49,796 nt of DNA from Streptomyces harenosi (GCF_011008945.1 NZ_WYCT01000010.1:1-49796); one strand, 5' to 3'; positions 7,624-17,042 are shown, counted from the first letter of the stretch. The notes: a model not told the origin generated them from the letters alone. Made by a program: numbers and translations.

Positions 7624-8376
7624 GGTTCCTTAGCTCAACTTTCCGTGTCACTTTTCTGGACCCGCTGCGACGCGGGCTCTCGAGCCGGTACCGTCGGGGC
7701 ACCGGCGTTCCGGAGATCGGGACGGTGTACGGAAGCAGGGGTCGGAGCGCGCCGTCGTCCGGTGACACCGGCCACGGCCGGTGGCAGGCGGACGCAACGC
7801 GCTGTACGGCGAAGACGAGTTGGCGAACGGGTCATGCCTGCGCCGCGCGGCATGGCGGGACACGGCTGATCGTCCCGTGCGGTTCCTGTCGCGCCGGCCC
7901 GTCGGCGCCGGGTAAGCCCGCCGGCATACCCGTCGGTGGGATCGTCCGGTTCAGCTTCTGTGCCATCCGGCGACGCCACGGTGACGCGGCGCCGGGAATG
8001 CTCCGGCCGCGGCCGGACGCGGATCGGCTTCGGTCGATTCCGGTGCAGCTACCATTCCGTAACTCCCCCCTGACCAGCCACCTGGGCCTGTCTCCCTACA
8101 GCGGCGCAGCGGGACGGTGCCCCGAAGGGCAGGTTCGAGGACGGACGCCCCCCTCGTACACTGCGCCACCGTTGCGGCCGGAGATCGGTCCGGCACGGCG
8201 CTCACACATCAACTCATGTGCAGGGCGTCGGACCGGCTTGTTTCCACAGCAGTTCGAAGTGATCCTTCCGCCACCCTAATCGAGGGGTTGACGGGCTTCA
8301 ACTGGTCATTCGAGACTGCCTCTTGCACAGTCTCACCGCAGCGGAGACCACAGTTGGGACGGCAGTTGAGACCGTG
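7624..8376. other. Intergenic region without a convincing gene
   Basis: About 750 bp between the RiPP operon and the EspR-like pseudogene. ORFs on both strands show no family resemblance and no good RBS. The right part (8150-8350) is less GC-rich. It contains a 7-bp inverted repeat GAGACTG/CAGTCTC (8312-8318 and 8328-8334) and a TTGACG (8288-8293) that may be part of a promoter for the rightward gene. Confidence 0.4.
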
Positions 8377-8849
8377 GTGTGCGGCAGAGCAGATGCCCTG
8401 CCAGAGGAAGGGACCGCCAGCCTCGCCGGCAAGCTGAACCGGCTTTTCGCGACGGTCCGGCCCGTTCCGGCCACGAGTACGGCAATGAGCAGGTGGCCGC
8501 ATCGATCCGGGAGACCGGCGTCTCCCTCTCGCAGAGTTGTATCCGGCAGCTCCGCAAGGGCCGCAAGTCCCATCCGACGCTGCGTCATGTTCAGGCCCCG
8601 GCGAACTTCTTCGGCGTGCCCTCCGTCTGCATCTTCGAGGACGAGGTGACCGACCGCATCACCGGCCGACCGAAGCGGCCGGCGGCCGAGCAGGCCCGCA
8701 TGCGGGAGGCCGCCCAGAACAGCGACGTGAAACTGATGGCCCTGCGCGCGGGACAGCTCTCACCGAACCACCGCGAGCAGGTGATGGGCCTCCTCGTCGT
8801 CGTCTACCGGCTGGAGCAGGCCGAGCGCCGAGCAGCCGGGAGCGACTGA
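8377..8849 (+). pseudogene. EspR-like XRE regulator, frameshifted
   Basis: Two overlapping frames together give one EspR-like protein. Frame 1 supplies SLAGKLNRLFATVRP (to about 8463). After a one-base deletion near 8464-8465 the next frame continues SGHEYGNEQVAASIRETGVS, then CIRQLRKGRK, NFFGVP and LRAGQLSPNHREQVMGLL, ending at 8849. This is the usual order for this family: N-terminal HTH with the R-x-G-R-K recognition part and a C-terminal dimerisation helix. Several consensus residues are also altered (e.g. QAPANFFG), suggesting real decay rather than only a sequencing error. The exact start is uncertain (GTG 8374/8377 or TTG 8323). Confidence 0.6.
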
Positions 8850-9075
8850 CCGGTCTGGGCGGCCGAGCGGTCCAGGGTGGCTGAGCGGCCTCGAGCAACC
8901 GAGCGGCCCGGATCAGCCGAGCGGGCCGAGCTGTTGACCCTGGACGGCTGAACGGCGCGGACCGACCGGACCGGGGCGGCTGACCCGCCGAAGCGACCGG
9001 CCCCGAGCGGCCGGGGCGGCCGAGCGGCCGGAATCGGCCGAGCGGCGTGGCGCCGGCCAGGCGGTCGAGCGGACC
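8850..9075. repeat. Degenerate GCCGAGCGG repeat tract
   Basis: This stretch carries about ten imperfect copies of a G(C/T)CGAGCGG(C/T)C unit at irregular 15-30 bp spacing (for example GGCCGAGCGGTCC, ACCGAGCGGCCC, GCCGAGCGGGCC, CCCGAGCGGCCGG, GTCGAGCGGACC). It starts right after the regulator pseudogene's stop codon and does not encode a plausible protein. Confidence 0.6.
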
Positions 9076-9371
9076 GCCGCGCGGGGGCGCCGCGCCTCCC
9101 GCTCGTGCCGCGCTCCGGCGCCGTCCCGGCCGCGACATCGCGAGGCCGCGGCACCGAGTGTCCACGGCACCGGGCGCCCGTGAGCCGCAGGCGTCGCCGT
9201 CGTCCGCGCGGGGCGCCCCTGACCCGCCCCCACTCACCGGCGACCCGCTCCACGAGCGGCGGGCCGTCATCGCCGTGGAGCCGGAACCCGGTGCCGCACG
9301 GCGGCGGCTGCGCCCGGCGAGCCGCGATGGAGCCCCAGGACGGCAAGCGCATTCTCTCCTTGCGCAGAACC

Positions 9372-9400
9372 TTGTCATGGTCACAACGGCCCCCTATTCT
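9372..9400 (+). promoter_or_regulatory. Promoter of pectate lyase gene
   Basis: TTGTCA (9372-9377) and TATTCT (9395-9400) are separated by 17 bp, a near-consensus housekeeping promoter. Transcription would start near 9407, directly at the operator at 9409-9422. It implies a leader of about 320 nt before the pectate lyase ATG. Confidence 0.6.
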
Positions 9401-9408
9401 CGCGGGGC

Positions 9409-9422
9409 GGAAAGCGCTTTCC
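9409..9422. promoter_or_regulatory. Perfect palindromic operator GGAAAGCGCTTTCC
   Basis: A 14-bp perfect palindrome with the central GCGC and flanking A/T pairs typical of LacI-family sugar repressors. It covers the predicted transcription start of the pectate lyase gene, a position suited to repression in the absence of plant polysaccharide products. No LacI-type gene lies in this window, so the regulator acts from elsewhere. Confidence 0.65.
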
Positions 9423-9725
9423 CAGCGTCCCGGCTCCCTCGGGGCGTTCCCGGGGAGGCGGCACCGAAGCAACTCCGGTGACCACAGCAACAGGTGGCCG
9501 GTGACTGCCCCGCCGTGCGCAGCTCGGCAGTCACCACCCGGGTGGTGGCGTCACGGCGACGGACCGCAGCGCACCCGCCGACCCGATCCGCACCGGCAGC
9601 ACGCTCCCCGGGCCGGCCGCCGACCTGCCCGGCGACAGGTCGGCACCCTCGGCGGCCCGCCGGAAGAACCACGGCGGGCAGCAAGGGCAACGCCCAGCAC
9701 ATTCGACGACGAAAGGGCAGCGAGG

Positions 9726-11315
9726 ATGAGACGACCCGTCGCCTTGCGACTTCATGCGGCACTGGCCACGATGGCTCTCGCGGCCGCCACCGGCGCGTTC
9801 CTGTCGATGCCCGAGGAGGCATCGGCGGCGACCGGCGGCGCCACCGGCTACGCCACCCAGAACAGCGGGACCACCGGCGGTGCGGGCGGCCAGACGGTAC
9901 GGGCCACGACCGGTACCGCGATCCACGCCGCCCTGTGCGGCAGGGCCAGCAGCAGCACCCCGATCACCATCGAGGTCGAGGGGACCATCAACCACGGCAA
10001 CACCAGCAAGGTGTCGGGCGGCAGTTGCAGCACCGCCGATGGCGTGATCGAGCTGAAGCAGATCAGCAACGTCACCATCGTCGGGGTCGGCAGCGGTGCC
10101 GTCTTCGACCAGCTCGGCATCCACATCCGGGACTCCCGCAACATCATCATCCAGAACGTGACGGTCCGGAACGTCAAGAAGTCGGGCTCCCCCACCTCCA
10201 ACGGCGGTGACGCCATCGGCATGGAGAGCAACGTCCGCAACGTCTGGGTCGACCACGTCACCCTCGAGGCGTCGGGCGGCGAGTCGGAGGGGTTCGACGG
10301 CCTCTTCGACATGAAGGACAACACCCAGTACGTGACCCTGTCCTACAGCGTCCTGCGCAACTCCGGACGCGGCGGCCTCATCGGCTCCAGCGAGTCCGAC
10401 ACCTCCAACGGGTACGTCACCTTCCACCACAACATGTACGAGAACATCGACTCGCGCGCGCCCCTGCTGCGTGGCGGGATCGCCCACATCTACAACAACC
10501 ACTACGTGCGCCTCAACGAGTCCGGCATCAACTCACGGGCCGGCGCCCGTGCCAAGGTGGACAACAACTACTTCGAGGACTCCAAGGACGTCCTGGGCAC
10601 CTTCTACACGGACGCGGCCGGATACTGGCAGGTCAGCGGGAACATCTTCGACAACGTGACCTGGTCCGCCCCGGGCAGTGAGAACAAGCCGGCCGGGCCC
10701 GACCCGCAGTCCAACACCACCGTCAGCATCCCCTACTCCTACAGCCTCGACGGCGCCGGCTGCGTGCCGGACATCGTGCGCCAGACGGCGGGCGCCAACA
10801 AGGGCCTGCGGGTGTCGGACGGCAACTGCTCACCGCAGACACCGTCACCGACGCCGCCCCCCACCCGGACCCCGACCCAGACGCCCACCGCGTCGCCGTC
10901 GCCGACGCCGACCGCGAGCAACCCCACGCCCGGTCCGTCCCAGCCCAGCGGGACCAACCTCAGCATCGGGGCGGGCTCCGACGGATCGAGCAAGGCCGAC
11001 GGAACCAGCTACGGCAACGTGCGCGACGGCAACCTGAGCACCTACTGGTCACCGGCCGGCTCCACCGGCTCGATCTCCATCAAGTGGGGCTCCGCCACCA
11101 CGGTGTCGAAGATCAACATCCGGGAGGCGTCGGGCTCGGCCGGGGCCATCGGGTCCTGGCGGGTCCTCAACGCCGACACCGGGGCCGTCCTGACCTCCGG
11201 CAGCGGGGCGGGCGTCATCACCTTCCCGCGGACCTCGCTGCAGAAGATCACCTTCGAGATCACCGGTTCGTCGGGAACGCCGCGGGTCGCCGAGTTCGAG
11301 ACCTACGCCGGATAG
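9726..11315 (+). CDS. Secreted pectate lyase (PL1) with C-terminal carbohydrate-binding-like domain
   Basis: 529 aa beginning with a signal peptide (RRPVALRLHAALATMALAAA, cleavage near SAA). The catalytic domain is a right-handed beta-helix of polysaccharide lyase family 1: VEGTINHGN, IIIQNVTVRNVK, DAIGMESNVRNVWVDHVTLE, FDGLFDMKD, VTFHHNMYENIDSRAPLLRG and IYNNHY. The vWiDH and SRxPLxR signatures supply calcium and catalytic residues. A Pro/Thr linker (about 365-405) joins a C-terminal 130-aa F5/8-type domain with DGNLSTYWSP and a terminal RVAEFETYAG strand. It cleaves polygalacturonate outside the cell. The start is chosen because the signal peptide begins there; the frame is open further upstream. 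Confidence 0.92.
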   Translation: MRRPVALRLHAALATMALAAATGAFLSMPEEASAATGGATGYATQNSGTTGGAGGQTVRATTGTAIHAALCGRASSSTPITIEVEGTINHGNTSKVSGGSCSTADGVIELKQISNVTIVGVGSGAVFDQLGIHIRDSRNIIIQNVTVRNVKKSGSPTSNGGDAIGMESNVRNVWVDHVTLEASGGESEGFDGLFDMKDNTQYVTLSYSVLRNSGRGGLIGSSESDTSNGYVTFHHNMYENIDSRAPLLRGGIAHIYNNHYVRLNESGINSRAGARAKVDNNYFEDSKDVLGTFYTDAAGYWQVSGNIFDNVTWSAPGSENKPAGPDPQSNTTVSIPYSYSLDGAGCVPDIVRQTAGANKGLRVSDGNCSPQTPSPTPPPTRTPTQTPTASPSPTPTASNPTPGPSQPSGTNLSIGAGSDGSSKADGTSYGNVRDGNLSTYWSPAGSTGSISIKWGSATTVSKINIREASGSAGAIGSWRVLNADTGAVLTSGSGAGVITFPRTSLQKITFEITGSSGTPRVAEFETYAG

Positions 11316-11410
11316 CGGCGCCGGCCGGCCGGACCGCGCGGCACCCGCGGGCCCGGCCGGCCCGTCCCGGGGCTCCGGCACGGCCGGGCCGCCGCGTCCC
11401 CGGGCCGGTC

Positions 11411-11489
11411 CCGGCGGAGGGCGGTGGCCCGGCCGTCGCCCTCCGCCGGGCTCCGGCCGGACGGGCGCGCCCGTCCGGCCGGAGCCCGG
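11411..11489. terminator. Two adjacent hairpins at a convergent gene junction
   Basis: A 13-bp stem (11411-11423 with 11437-11449) is followed by a 44-bp perfect palindrome (11446-11489, centre between 11467 and 11468). They share 11446-11449, so both cannot form completely at once. The position between the ends of the rightward pectate lyase and the leftward DUF5682 gene fits a bidirectional terminator. Confidence 0.7.
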
Positions 11490-14288
11490 TCACAGCTCGG
11501 CCAGCAGCTCCCCCAGGGCCACCGCCGTTGCGGGATGGTGGTCGAGCAGCGCCGCGCCGCCCGGTCCGGCATCCGCCGCCTCCCACGTGCCCTCGCAGCC
11601 CAGCAGCCCGGCCAGCGCGTCGCACGCCGCCGGGTGCGCGACGAGGAGGGCGGCGCCGCGCGGGCCCGCGGAGCGCGGTGCCGGGAGCGCGTCGGCCGTG
11701 GCCGGCTGCTCCCGCCACGGGGGCACCCACGCGTCCAGCGCGGCCAGCCTGCCGGGGAAGATCCGGCCGGCCTCGCGGATGAGGAGCGGAGCCAGGTCCG
11801 CGGCACCGGACCGCAGTGTGGTGACGAGCGTCGGCAGCCAGGGCAGCAGAACATGGTCCGGCAGCCGGGCGAAGGCGTTGGACACGGCCTCCACCACGAC
11901 GTCGGACAGCCCGGGCACCGGCTCCAGGGCGTGCACGAAACCGCTGAGATAGCGCGGGTAGGCGGGTATCACCAGCGGGTTGGCCAGCAGGTCGTCGCAC
12001 CTGCGGCGCAGCTCGTCCCTGCTGAGGCGGCCGAGCTGGACCTGAGCCGCCCACAGCAGTGCCGTCTTCGACGGATCGGCCGGGTGCGACTGGGCCACCG
12101 CCAGCTCGAGCTGGTTGCGGTCACAGCCCAGCGAGAGGGCCAGGCTCTCCATGCCGAACAGGAAGCCCAGCGTCGCCGCGACCTGGCGCACGGTGGCGTC
12201 CTCGTCGGTGAACGCCGTCGGCAGCAGGGTGCAGTAGTGGGCGTACCCCGTCTTGGCGAAGGACTCGATCCACTGGGGCAGGACGGGTTCGCTGGTGCGG
12301 TAGTACGCCAGCAGCCGCCGGACCCGGCGCAGCACCTCCGGCGCGCCGTCCACGCTGCGCTCGGTCGCGAGCACCTCCAGGGCACGGGTGCCCAGTTCGT
12401 CGGCGAGGCGCCGGCTGCGCAGGTACAAGGTGGCGTCCTCGACGGCGGCCAGGACGGTGGCCGCCGTCGCCCGGGAGTCGTACGCCGTACGCCGCAGGCG
12501 CTGTTCCAGCACCTGCTCGATGCTGACGCCCTCGTAGCCGAGCTCGATCAGCGCCCGCTGGTGGGTGCCCAGGGCGAGGTCCCACGACTCCTGGATGGGC
12601 CGTTCACCGAGGCGCCGCTCGCCCATGATCGGCCGTACGGCGCCCTGCGGCATCAGGTACCGCAGGATCCACAGGGTGTCCGAGCAGCGCTCCAGCTCGG
12701 GACGGGAGGCGATGTCGAGCAGCGCCCGCTGGACGCCGCGCTGCTGGAGCTTCAGGTTCAGCGGCGCGAGCCGGTCGTGCACGTCGCGGGCGAGCGGGGG
12801 CAGCGCCTCGTAGCCGACCTGGCCGATCCGGTCGCCGCCCATCATGATCTCCACGAGCCGGCGCACATCACGCCGGCCGGGCACGGAGTCCTTCTCGATG
12901 CAGGTGACGGCCGCGTCCTGGAAGTCGTACGGCGTGGGCTTGGCCCGGTCACGCATGCCCGCGAGCAGGATCGACGTCTCGAACACGGCGATGGCGTCGG
13001 CGGTGGAGGCGAGGTAGCCGTTGCGGCGGGCGGCGCGCACGATCTCCACCGACCACCCGAGCAGCTCGGCCTCGTCCAGCGGGTCCAGCACGGGTGGCCG
13101 CCCGAGGAAGCCCATCAGCTTGTCCGCGGGCGGGGCGGCGGGCGCGGGCGGGGCGGCCGCCGCTTTGCGGGACCGGGAGGCGCGTGTCCCCGCCTGACCC
13201 GCCAGCCGGAACGGTTTGACTCCGCCGCGCTTGAGGTGCTTGGCCCAGGTCGTCGCGGCGATCGACACCGAGCCTGCGGCGAGGCCGAACTGTGCCTCGA
13301 TCGCCGCGTGGCTGGAGGGGATCAGGCCGTACTGCCATGTGCTGCCGCTGCGCGGGCCGATCTCGAAGGTGTCCGCGCCGTGCACGCCGAACTCCGCGAC
13401 GCGGCTGGCCGCATGGAAGGCTCCGCACACGTACAGGCAGTCGGCGGGGTCGGCGCCGGTCGCGGCGAGGTGCTCGCGCATCCTGGTCCACATGTACCGC
13501 TCGCGGTCCTCGTCCACCCGTATCCGGTCGGGGTCGCCGGGGGCCAGGCGGCGGAACAGGCTGCCGATCAGGAACATGACCTGGCGGTAGGTGTCGTGGT
13601 CGCTGTCGCCGAGCGGCAGTTCCACGTACTGGTGCCACCACTCCGACCAGTGCCGCACCCGGCCGTGCCGCAGGAGGTGCTCCTCCAGCTCGGCGAAGCG
13701 GGGCCGCAGGTCGCCCAGGCCGAGGCCGACCGCGTCACCGTGGAGCGCGGCCTCCTCCTCGGCCGGGGGCGCGTCCGGATCGGCGGGTTCCGCGGGCTCG
13801 GGACCGGCGGCGTCCCACTGGAAGACGTGGTCGCAGGAGCGGTCGACGAGGACCAGCTCGACCCCGGGCGTCTCCAGGGCGTAGGAGATGGCCTGGTACT
13901 CGGCGGACGCCTCGGTGACCGGCGCGACCACCGACAGGGGCGACCAGTCGGCCGGGAAACCCTGGACGTCGGTGGCGAACGCCTGGAGCGCCACGGGGAG
14001 CTTGCAGTTGCGCAGCTCCGTCAGCAGCGGTGCCAGGTCCTCGCACAGCTCCAGGTAGACCACCTTGGGCTGCTTCTCCCGCAGTCGCCGGGCCATGGCC
14101 AGCGCCGACGCCGGGGAGTGGTGGCAGACGGGGAAGATCTCCAGCGGTTCGCGCAGCGCGCGGTCGACGTCGTCGACGAGGCCGAGGAGGATGCCCTGGA
14201 GGGCGTCGGGCCCGCCGGCGAACTCCTCGGCGGCTTCCTGGAGCTGCGTACGCAGCGCGTCGAACGTCCCTTCCTGCATGGCGGTCAC
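11490..14288 (-). CDS. DUF5682-family protein (YehM-like)
   Basis: About 932 aa. The start is taken as GTG 14288, which overlaps the ATPase stop as GTGA; ATG 14279 is the alternative. The N-terminal part has FPVCHHSPASALAMARRLRE followed by KVVYLELCEDL, an H-x-x-P...E arrangement reminiscent of the EreA/ChaN/TraB-type superfamily, and later YVCGAFHAASR. A Pro/Ala linker near residues 385-405 leads to a long alpha-helical C-terminal region. The last gene in a MoxR-VWA-SWIM operon, it matches the gene called YehM in the E. coli yehLMPQ set as I recall it. No biochemical function is known, and the C-terminal 60 residues are low-complexity. Confidence 0.72.
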   Translation of the reverse strand: MTAMQEGTFDALRTQLQEAAEEFAGGPDALQGILLGLVDDVDRALREPLEIFPVCHHSPASALAMARRLREKQPKVVYLELCEDLAPLLTELRNCKLPVALQAFATDVQGFPADWSPLSVVAPVTEASAEYQAISYALETPGVELVLVDRSCDHVFQWDAAGPEPAEPADPDAPPAEEEAALHGDAVGLGLGDLRPRFAELEEHLLRHGRVRHWSEWWHQYVELPLGDSDHDTYRQVMFLIGSLFRRLAPGDPDRIRVDEDRERYMWTRMREHLAATGADPADCLYVCGAFHAASRVAEFGVHGADTFEIGPRSGSTWQYGLIPSSHAAIEAQFGLAAGSVSIAATTWAKHLKRGGVKPFRLAGQAGTRASRSRKAAAAPPAPAAPPADKLMGFLGRPPVLDPLDEAELLGWSVEIVRAARRNGYLASTADAIAVFETSILLAGMRDRAKPTPYDFQDAAVTCIEKDSVPGRRDVRRLVEIMMGGDRIGQVGYEALPPLARDVHDRLAPLNLKLQQRGVQRALLDIASRPELERCSDTLWILRYLMPQGAVRPIMGERRLGERPIQESWDLALGTHQRALIELGYEGVSIEQVLEQRLRRTAYDSRATAATVLAAVEDATLYLRSRRLADELGTRALEVLATERSVDGAPEVLRRVRRLLAYYRTSEPVLPQWIESFAKTGYAHYCTLLPTAFTDEDATVRQVAATLGFLFGMESLALSLGCDRNQLELAVAQSHPADPSKTALLWAAQVQLGRLSRDELRRRCDDLLANPLVIPAYPRYLSGFVHALEPVPGLSDVVVEAVSNAFARLPDHVLLPWLPTLVTTLRSGAADLAPLLIREAGRIFPGRLAALDAWVPPWREQPATADALPAPRSAGPRGAALLVAHPAACDALAGLLGCEGTWEAADAGPGGAALLDHHPATAVALGELLAEL

Positions 14289-15406
14289 GACAGGGTGGCG
14301 ATCGCGTCGCGGCCGCCCTCGAGGAACTCCGGCCAGGAACCGCCCTCTTCCTTGCTGCGCGGCTCGACGACGCCGTGCAGGTACTTGTTGAGGATGGCGA
14401 GGTCCTCCGGTTCGCGCCGGGCGAGCGAGCCGACGAGCGAGGAGGCGAGGGTGCGGGCGGTCAGAGCGCGCTGACCGAAGAAGTTGCTGTGCAGGATGGC
14501 GTCCTCCAGGACGCCGATCTGCTCGGCGGTGGACAGCGCGGACTCCAGCTTCTCGTCGTCGCTCGCCGCGGCCGCTGCCGAGGCGCGCAGATCGGCGAAG
14601 CTCTGGAGCAGCACGTCCAGCAGCGTGGGGGGCACGTCGAGTTCGATCCGGTGCCGGCGCAGCAGTTCCTCGGTGCGGAAGCGGACGATCTCCGCCTCGC
14701 TCTTCTTGTTGCCGACGACCGGGATGCGGACGAAGTTGAAGCGGCGCTTGAGGGCCGAGGAGAGGTCGTTGACACCGCGGTCGCGGCTGTTGGCGGTGGC
14801 GATGACGGAGAAGCCGGGCTTGGCGAAGACGATGTTGTCGCTGTTGTCGCTGTCGAGTTCGGGGACGGAGATGTACTTCTCCGACAGGATCGAGATGAGC
14901 GCGTCCTGGACGTCGCTGGTGGAGCGGGTGAGTTCCTCGAAGCGGCCGATGGCGCCGGTCTCCATCGCGGTCATGATCGGGGAGGGGATCATCGACTCCC
15001 GCGACTGGCCCTTGGCGATCACCATGGACACGTTCCACGAGTACTTGATGTGGTCCTCGGTGGTGCCGGCCGTGCCCTGCACCACGAGGGTGGAGTTGCG
15101 GCAGATGGCGGCGGCGAGCAGCTCGGCCAGCCAGCTCTTGCCGGTGCCCGGATCGCCGATGAGCAGCAGACCGCGGTCGGAGGCGAGGGTGACGATGGAG
15201 CGCTCGACGAAGCTGCGGTCGCCGAACCACTTCTGCGGGATCTCCCGGTCCAGGCCGTCGGAGCGCTCGGAGCCCAGGATGAACAGGCGGACCATCTTCG
15301 GCGACAGCCGCCAGGAGAAGGGCTTGGGGTTGTCGTCGACGGACTCCAGCCAGTCCAGCTCCTCGGCGTACTTGATCTCGGCGGGGGCGCGCAGCAGGTC
15401 GGACAT
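14285..15406 (-). CDS. MoxR-type AAA+ ATPase (YehL-like)
   Basis: 373 aa from ATG 15406; an upstream in-frame ATG at 15484 lacks an RBS. Walker A is LLIGDPGTGKSWLA (residues 81-94); the middle region IGRFEELTRSTSDVQDALIS carries the Walker B/pre-sensor-1 acidic residues; sensor 1 is VIATANSRDRGVNDLSSALK, followed by RRFNFV. MoxR ATPases act as chaperone-like remodellers that work with VWA-domain partners on metal insertion or complex assembly. Its neighbours encode exactly such a partner (VWA, 15522-17042) plus SWIM and DUF5682 proteins. The client is unknown. Confidence 0.85.
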   Translation of the reverse strand: MSDLLRAPAEIKYAEELDWLESVDDNPKPFSWRLSPKMVRLFILGSERSDGLDREIPQKWFGDRSFVERSIVTLASDRGLLLIGDPGTGKSWLAELLAAAICRNSTLVVQGTAGTTEDHIKYSWNVSMVIAKGQSRESMIPSPIMTAMETGAIGRFEELTRSTSDVQDALISILSEKYISVPELDSDNSDNIVFAKPGFSVIATANSRDRGVNDLSSALKRRFNFVRIPVVGNKKSEAEIVRFRTEELLRRHRIELDVPPTLLDVLLQSFADLRASAAAAASDDEKLESALSTAEQIGVLEDAILHSNFFGQRALTARTLASSLVGSLARREPEDLAILNKYLHGVVEPRSKEEGGSWPEFLEGGRDAIATLS

Positions 15407-15521
15407 GTGAAAGGGCCTTTCTTCAACGTCTGGGGGAGGCTCGGGCCGCTCGGAGCGGCTCAAGCGGGACGGCACCTCGGGCACCTCGGGTGCGTGGGAC
15501 GCGTCGGGTGCGGTGGGTGCG

Positions 15522-17042
15522 TCAGGTGAGGAACGTCTTGAGTTCGTGGACGAGCTTGCGGATGTGCCCGGATATCACCGGGGTGCCGAGGTCCTTGAAA
15601 CGGTCGCGGAACCACGGGTTGACGCTGCCGCGGCCGGCGCTGGTGACCGAGCCCACGGGGATGAACTTCACGCCGGAGCGGTGCAGGCCGGCCATGGACT
15701 CGAACAGCGGCTCGGCGCGCCATTCGTAGAAGTCCGAGATCCACACCACGACGGTGTTGCGGGGCTCGGCGATCTTCGGCTGGGCGAGCGCCATGGCGAC
15801 CGTGCCGTCGGTGCCACCGCCCAACTGGGTGCGCAGCAGTGTCTCGAAGGGGTCCTGCACCCACGGGGTGAGGTCCAGTGCCTGGGTGTCGTAGGCGATG
15901 AGGTGGACGTCCACCTTCGGCAGCCCGGCGAAGATCGACGCCAGGATGGTGCAGTTGACCATGGAGTCGACCATCGAGCCGGACTGGTCCACGACCACGA
16001 TCAGCCGTTGGGGCGTCGTCTTGCGGGCGGTGTGGCGGTAGTAGAGCCGGTCGACGTAGAGCCGCTCCTGCTCCGGGTCCCAGTTGGTGAGGTTCTTCCA
16101 GATCGTGCGGTCCAGGTCGAGGTTGCGGAACACCCGCTTGGGCGGCACCGACCGGTCCAGCGCGCCGACCGTGGTCTTCTCCACCTGGGTGCGCAGCACC
16201 TGGGCGACCTCGTCGACGAAGCGGCGGATCAGCGCCTTGGCGTTGGCCAGGGCGACTCCCGACAGGTTGTTCTTGTCGCGCAGCAGCTGCTCGATCAGCG
16301 ACATGCTGGGCGTCAGCCGGGCGGCGAGGCCGGGGTCGGCCAGGACCTCCCGCAGGCGCATCCGGCTGACCAGGTCGGCCTCGATGGCTCCCAGGTCCGG
16401 GCCGATGGCCGGGATCAGCGTGCTCAGGTCGGGTGTGCCGCCGCGGCCTCCCGTCCCGGTGGGGCTGACGCCCCGTCCGGCCGAGCCGCCCCCGCCGGTG
16501 CCGGGACGGCCGCCCCGCAGCTCGCCGGGCGCACAGCCCAGCGCCCGCTCCAGCCAGCCCGCGTCGGACTGCCAGCGGCTGAGCTGCCCGGCGCTGACCG
16601 CGCCGGAGACCGGTCCGAAGACGTTCAGCAGCACCTTCGACACCAGTGCGGCGCGCCGCACCTCGGCCGCGCGGTCCCGGCCGTCCTCGTCCGGTTCCGG
16701 GGTCATCAGGCCGTCGAACTCCGCGGCCAGCTCGGGGTGGCGCTGCACGATCGAGTCGACGGAGGCCTGCGGGTCCAGCAGCGCGGGCGGCAGCCCGATG
16801 TCCTCGACGACGGCGAGGGAGGCCGATTCCAGTGCCGCCTGCTCCTCGGGGTCGAAGAGACGGGCCAGCAGCCGCCAGTACAGGACCTGCCGTCGGTTGT
16901 CGAGCGCATCGGTTCCGGGGAGATCCCCGTGGGTCCCCTCGGCCGCTTCCCCCGTCACCGGCGCTGCCGCCGCGCCCGTCCCCGCCGCCGCACTCACTTC
17001 TGCCGTTCCGCCCGCCGCGCTCGTTTCTGTCGTCCGTGTCAT
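15522..17042 (-). CDS. VWA-domain protein (YehP-like)
   Basis: 506 aa from ATG 17042, overlapping the upstream gene's stop as ATGA. A Thr/Ala/Gly-rich N-terminus (1-45) is followed by a helical region, a Gly-rich linker (176-203), and a C-terminal von Willebrand factor A domain with an intact MIDAS: DQSGSM (Asp352, Ser354, Ser356) and the later GGGTDGTVAMAL threonine and ISDFYEW aspartate. Such VWA proteins bind a divalent metal and act as adaptors for MoxR ATPases. The gene order (SWIM, unknown, VWA, AAA+, DUF5682) makes a functional complex with the ATPase at 14285-15406 very likely. Confidence 0.85.
   Translation of the reverse strand: MTRTTETSAAGGTAEVSAAAGTGAAAAPVTGEAAEGTHGDLPGTDALDNRRQVLYWRLLARLFDPEEQAALESASLAVVEDIGLPPALLDPQASVDSIVQRHPELAAEFDGLMTPEPDEDGRDRAAEVRRAALVSKVLLNVFGPVSGAVSAGQLSRWQSDAGWLERALGCAPGELRGGRPGTGGGGSAGRGVSPTGTGGRGGTPDLSTLIPAIGPDLGAIEADLVSRMRLREVLADPGLAARLTPSMSLIEQLLRDKNNLSGVALANAKALIRRFVDEVAQVLRTQVEKTTVGALDRSVPPKRVFRNLDLDRTIWKNLTNWDPEQERLYVDRLYYRHTARKTTPQRLIVVVDQSGSMVDSMVNCTILASIFAGLPKVDVHLIAYDTQALDLTPWVQDPFETLLRTQLGGGTDGTVAMALAQPKIAEPRNTVVVWISDFYEWRAEPLFESMAGLHRSGVKFIPVGSVTSAGRGSVNPWFRDRFKDLGTPVISGHIRKLVHELKTFLT

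Noticed and set aside
67..8849. YcaO/TfuA thioamidation genes expected for a thioamitide cluster
   Set aside because: No protein in the visible part matches them; they may lie beyond the contig edge, so I did not call the product a thioamitide.
11424..14474. 1016-aa plus-strand open frame opposite the DUF5682 gene
   Set aside because: Shadow frame; the minus strand carries a conserved operon with overlapping starts.
14289..15230. N-terminal extension of the DUF5682 frame up to 15230
   Set aside because: It lies inside the ATPase gene and reads as Arg/His-rich noise; the coupled start near 14288/14279 is better.
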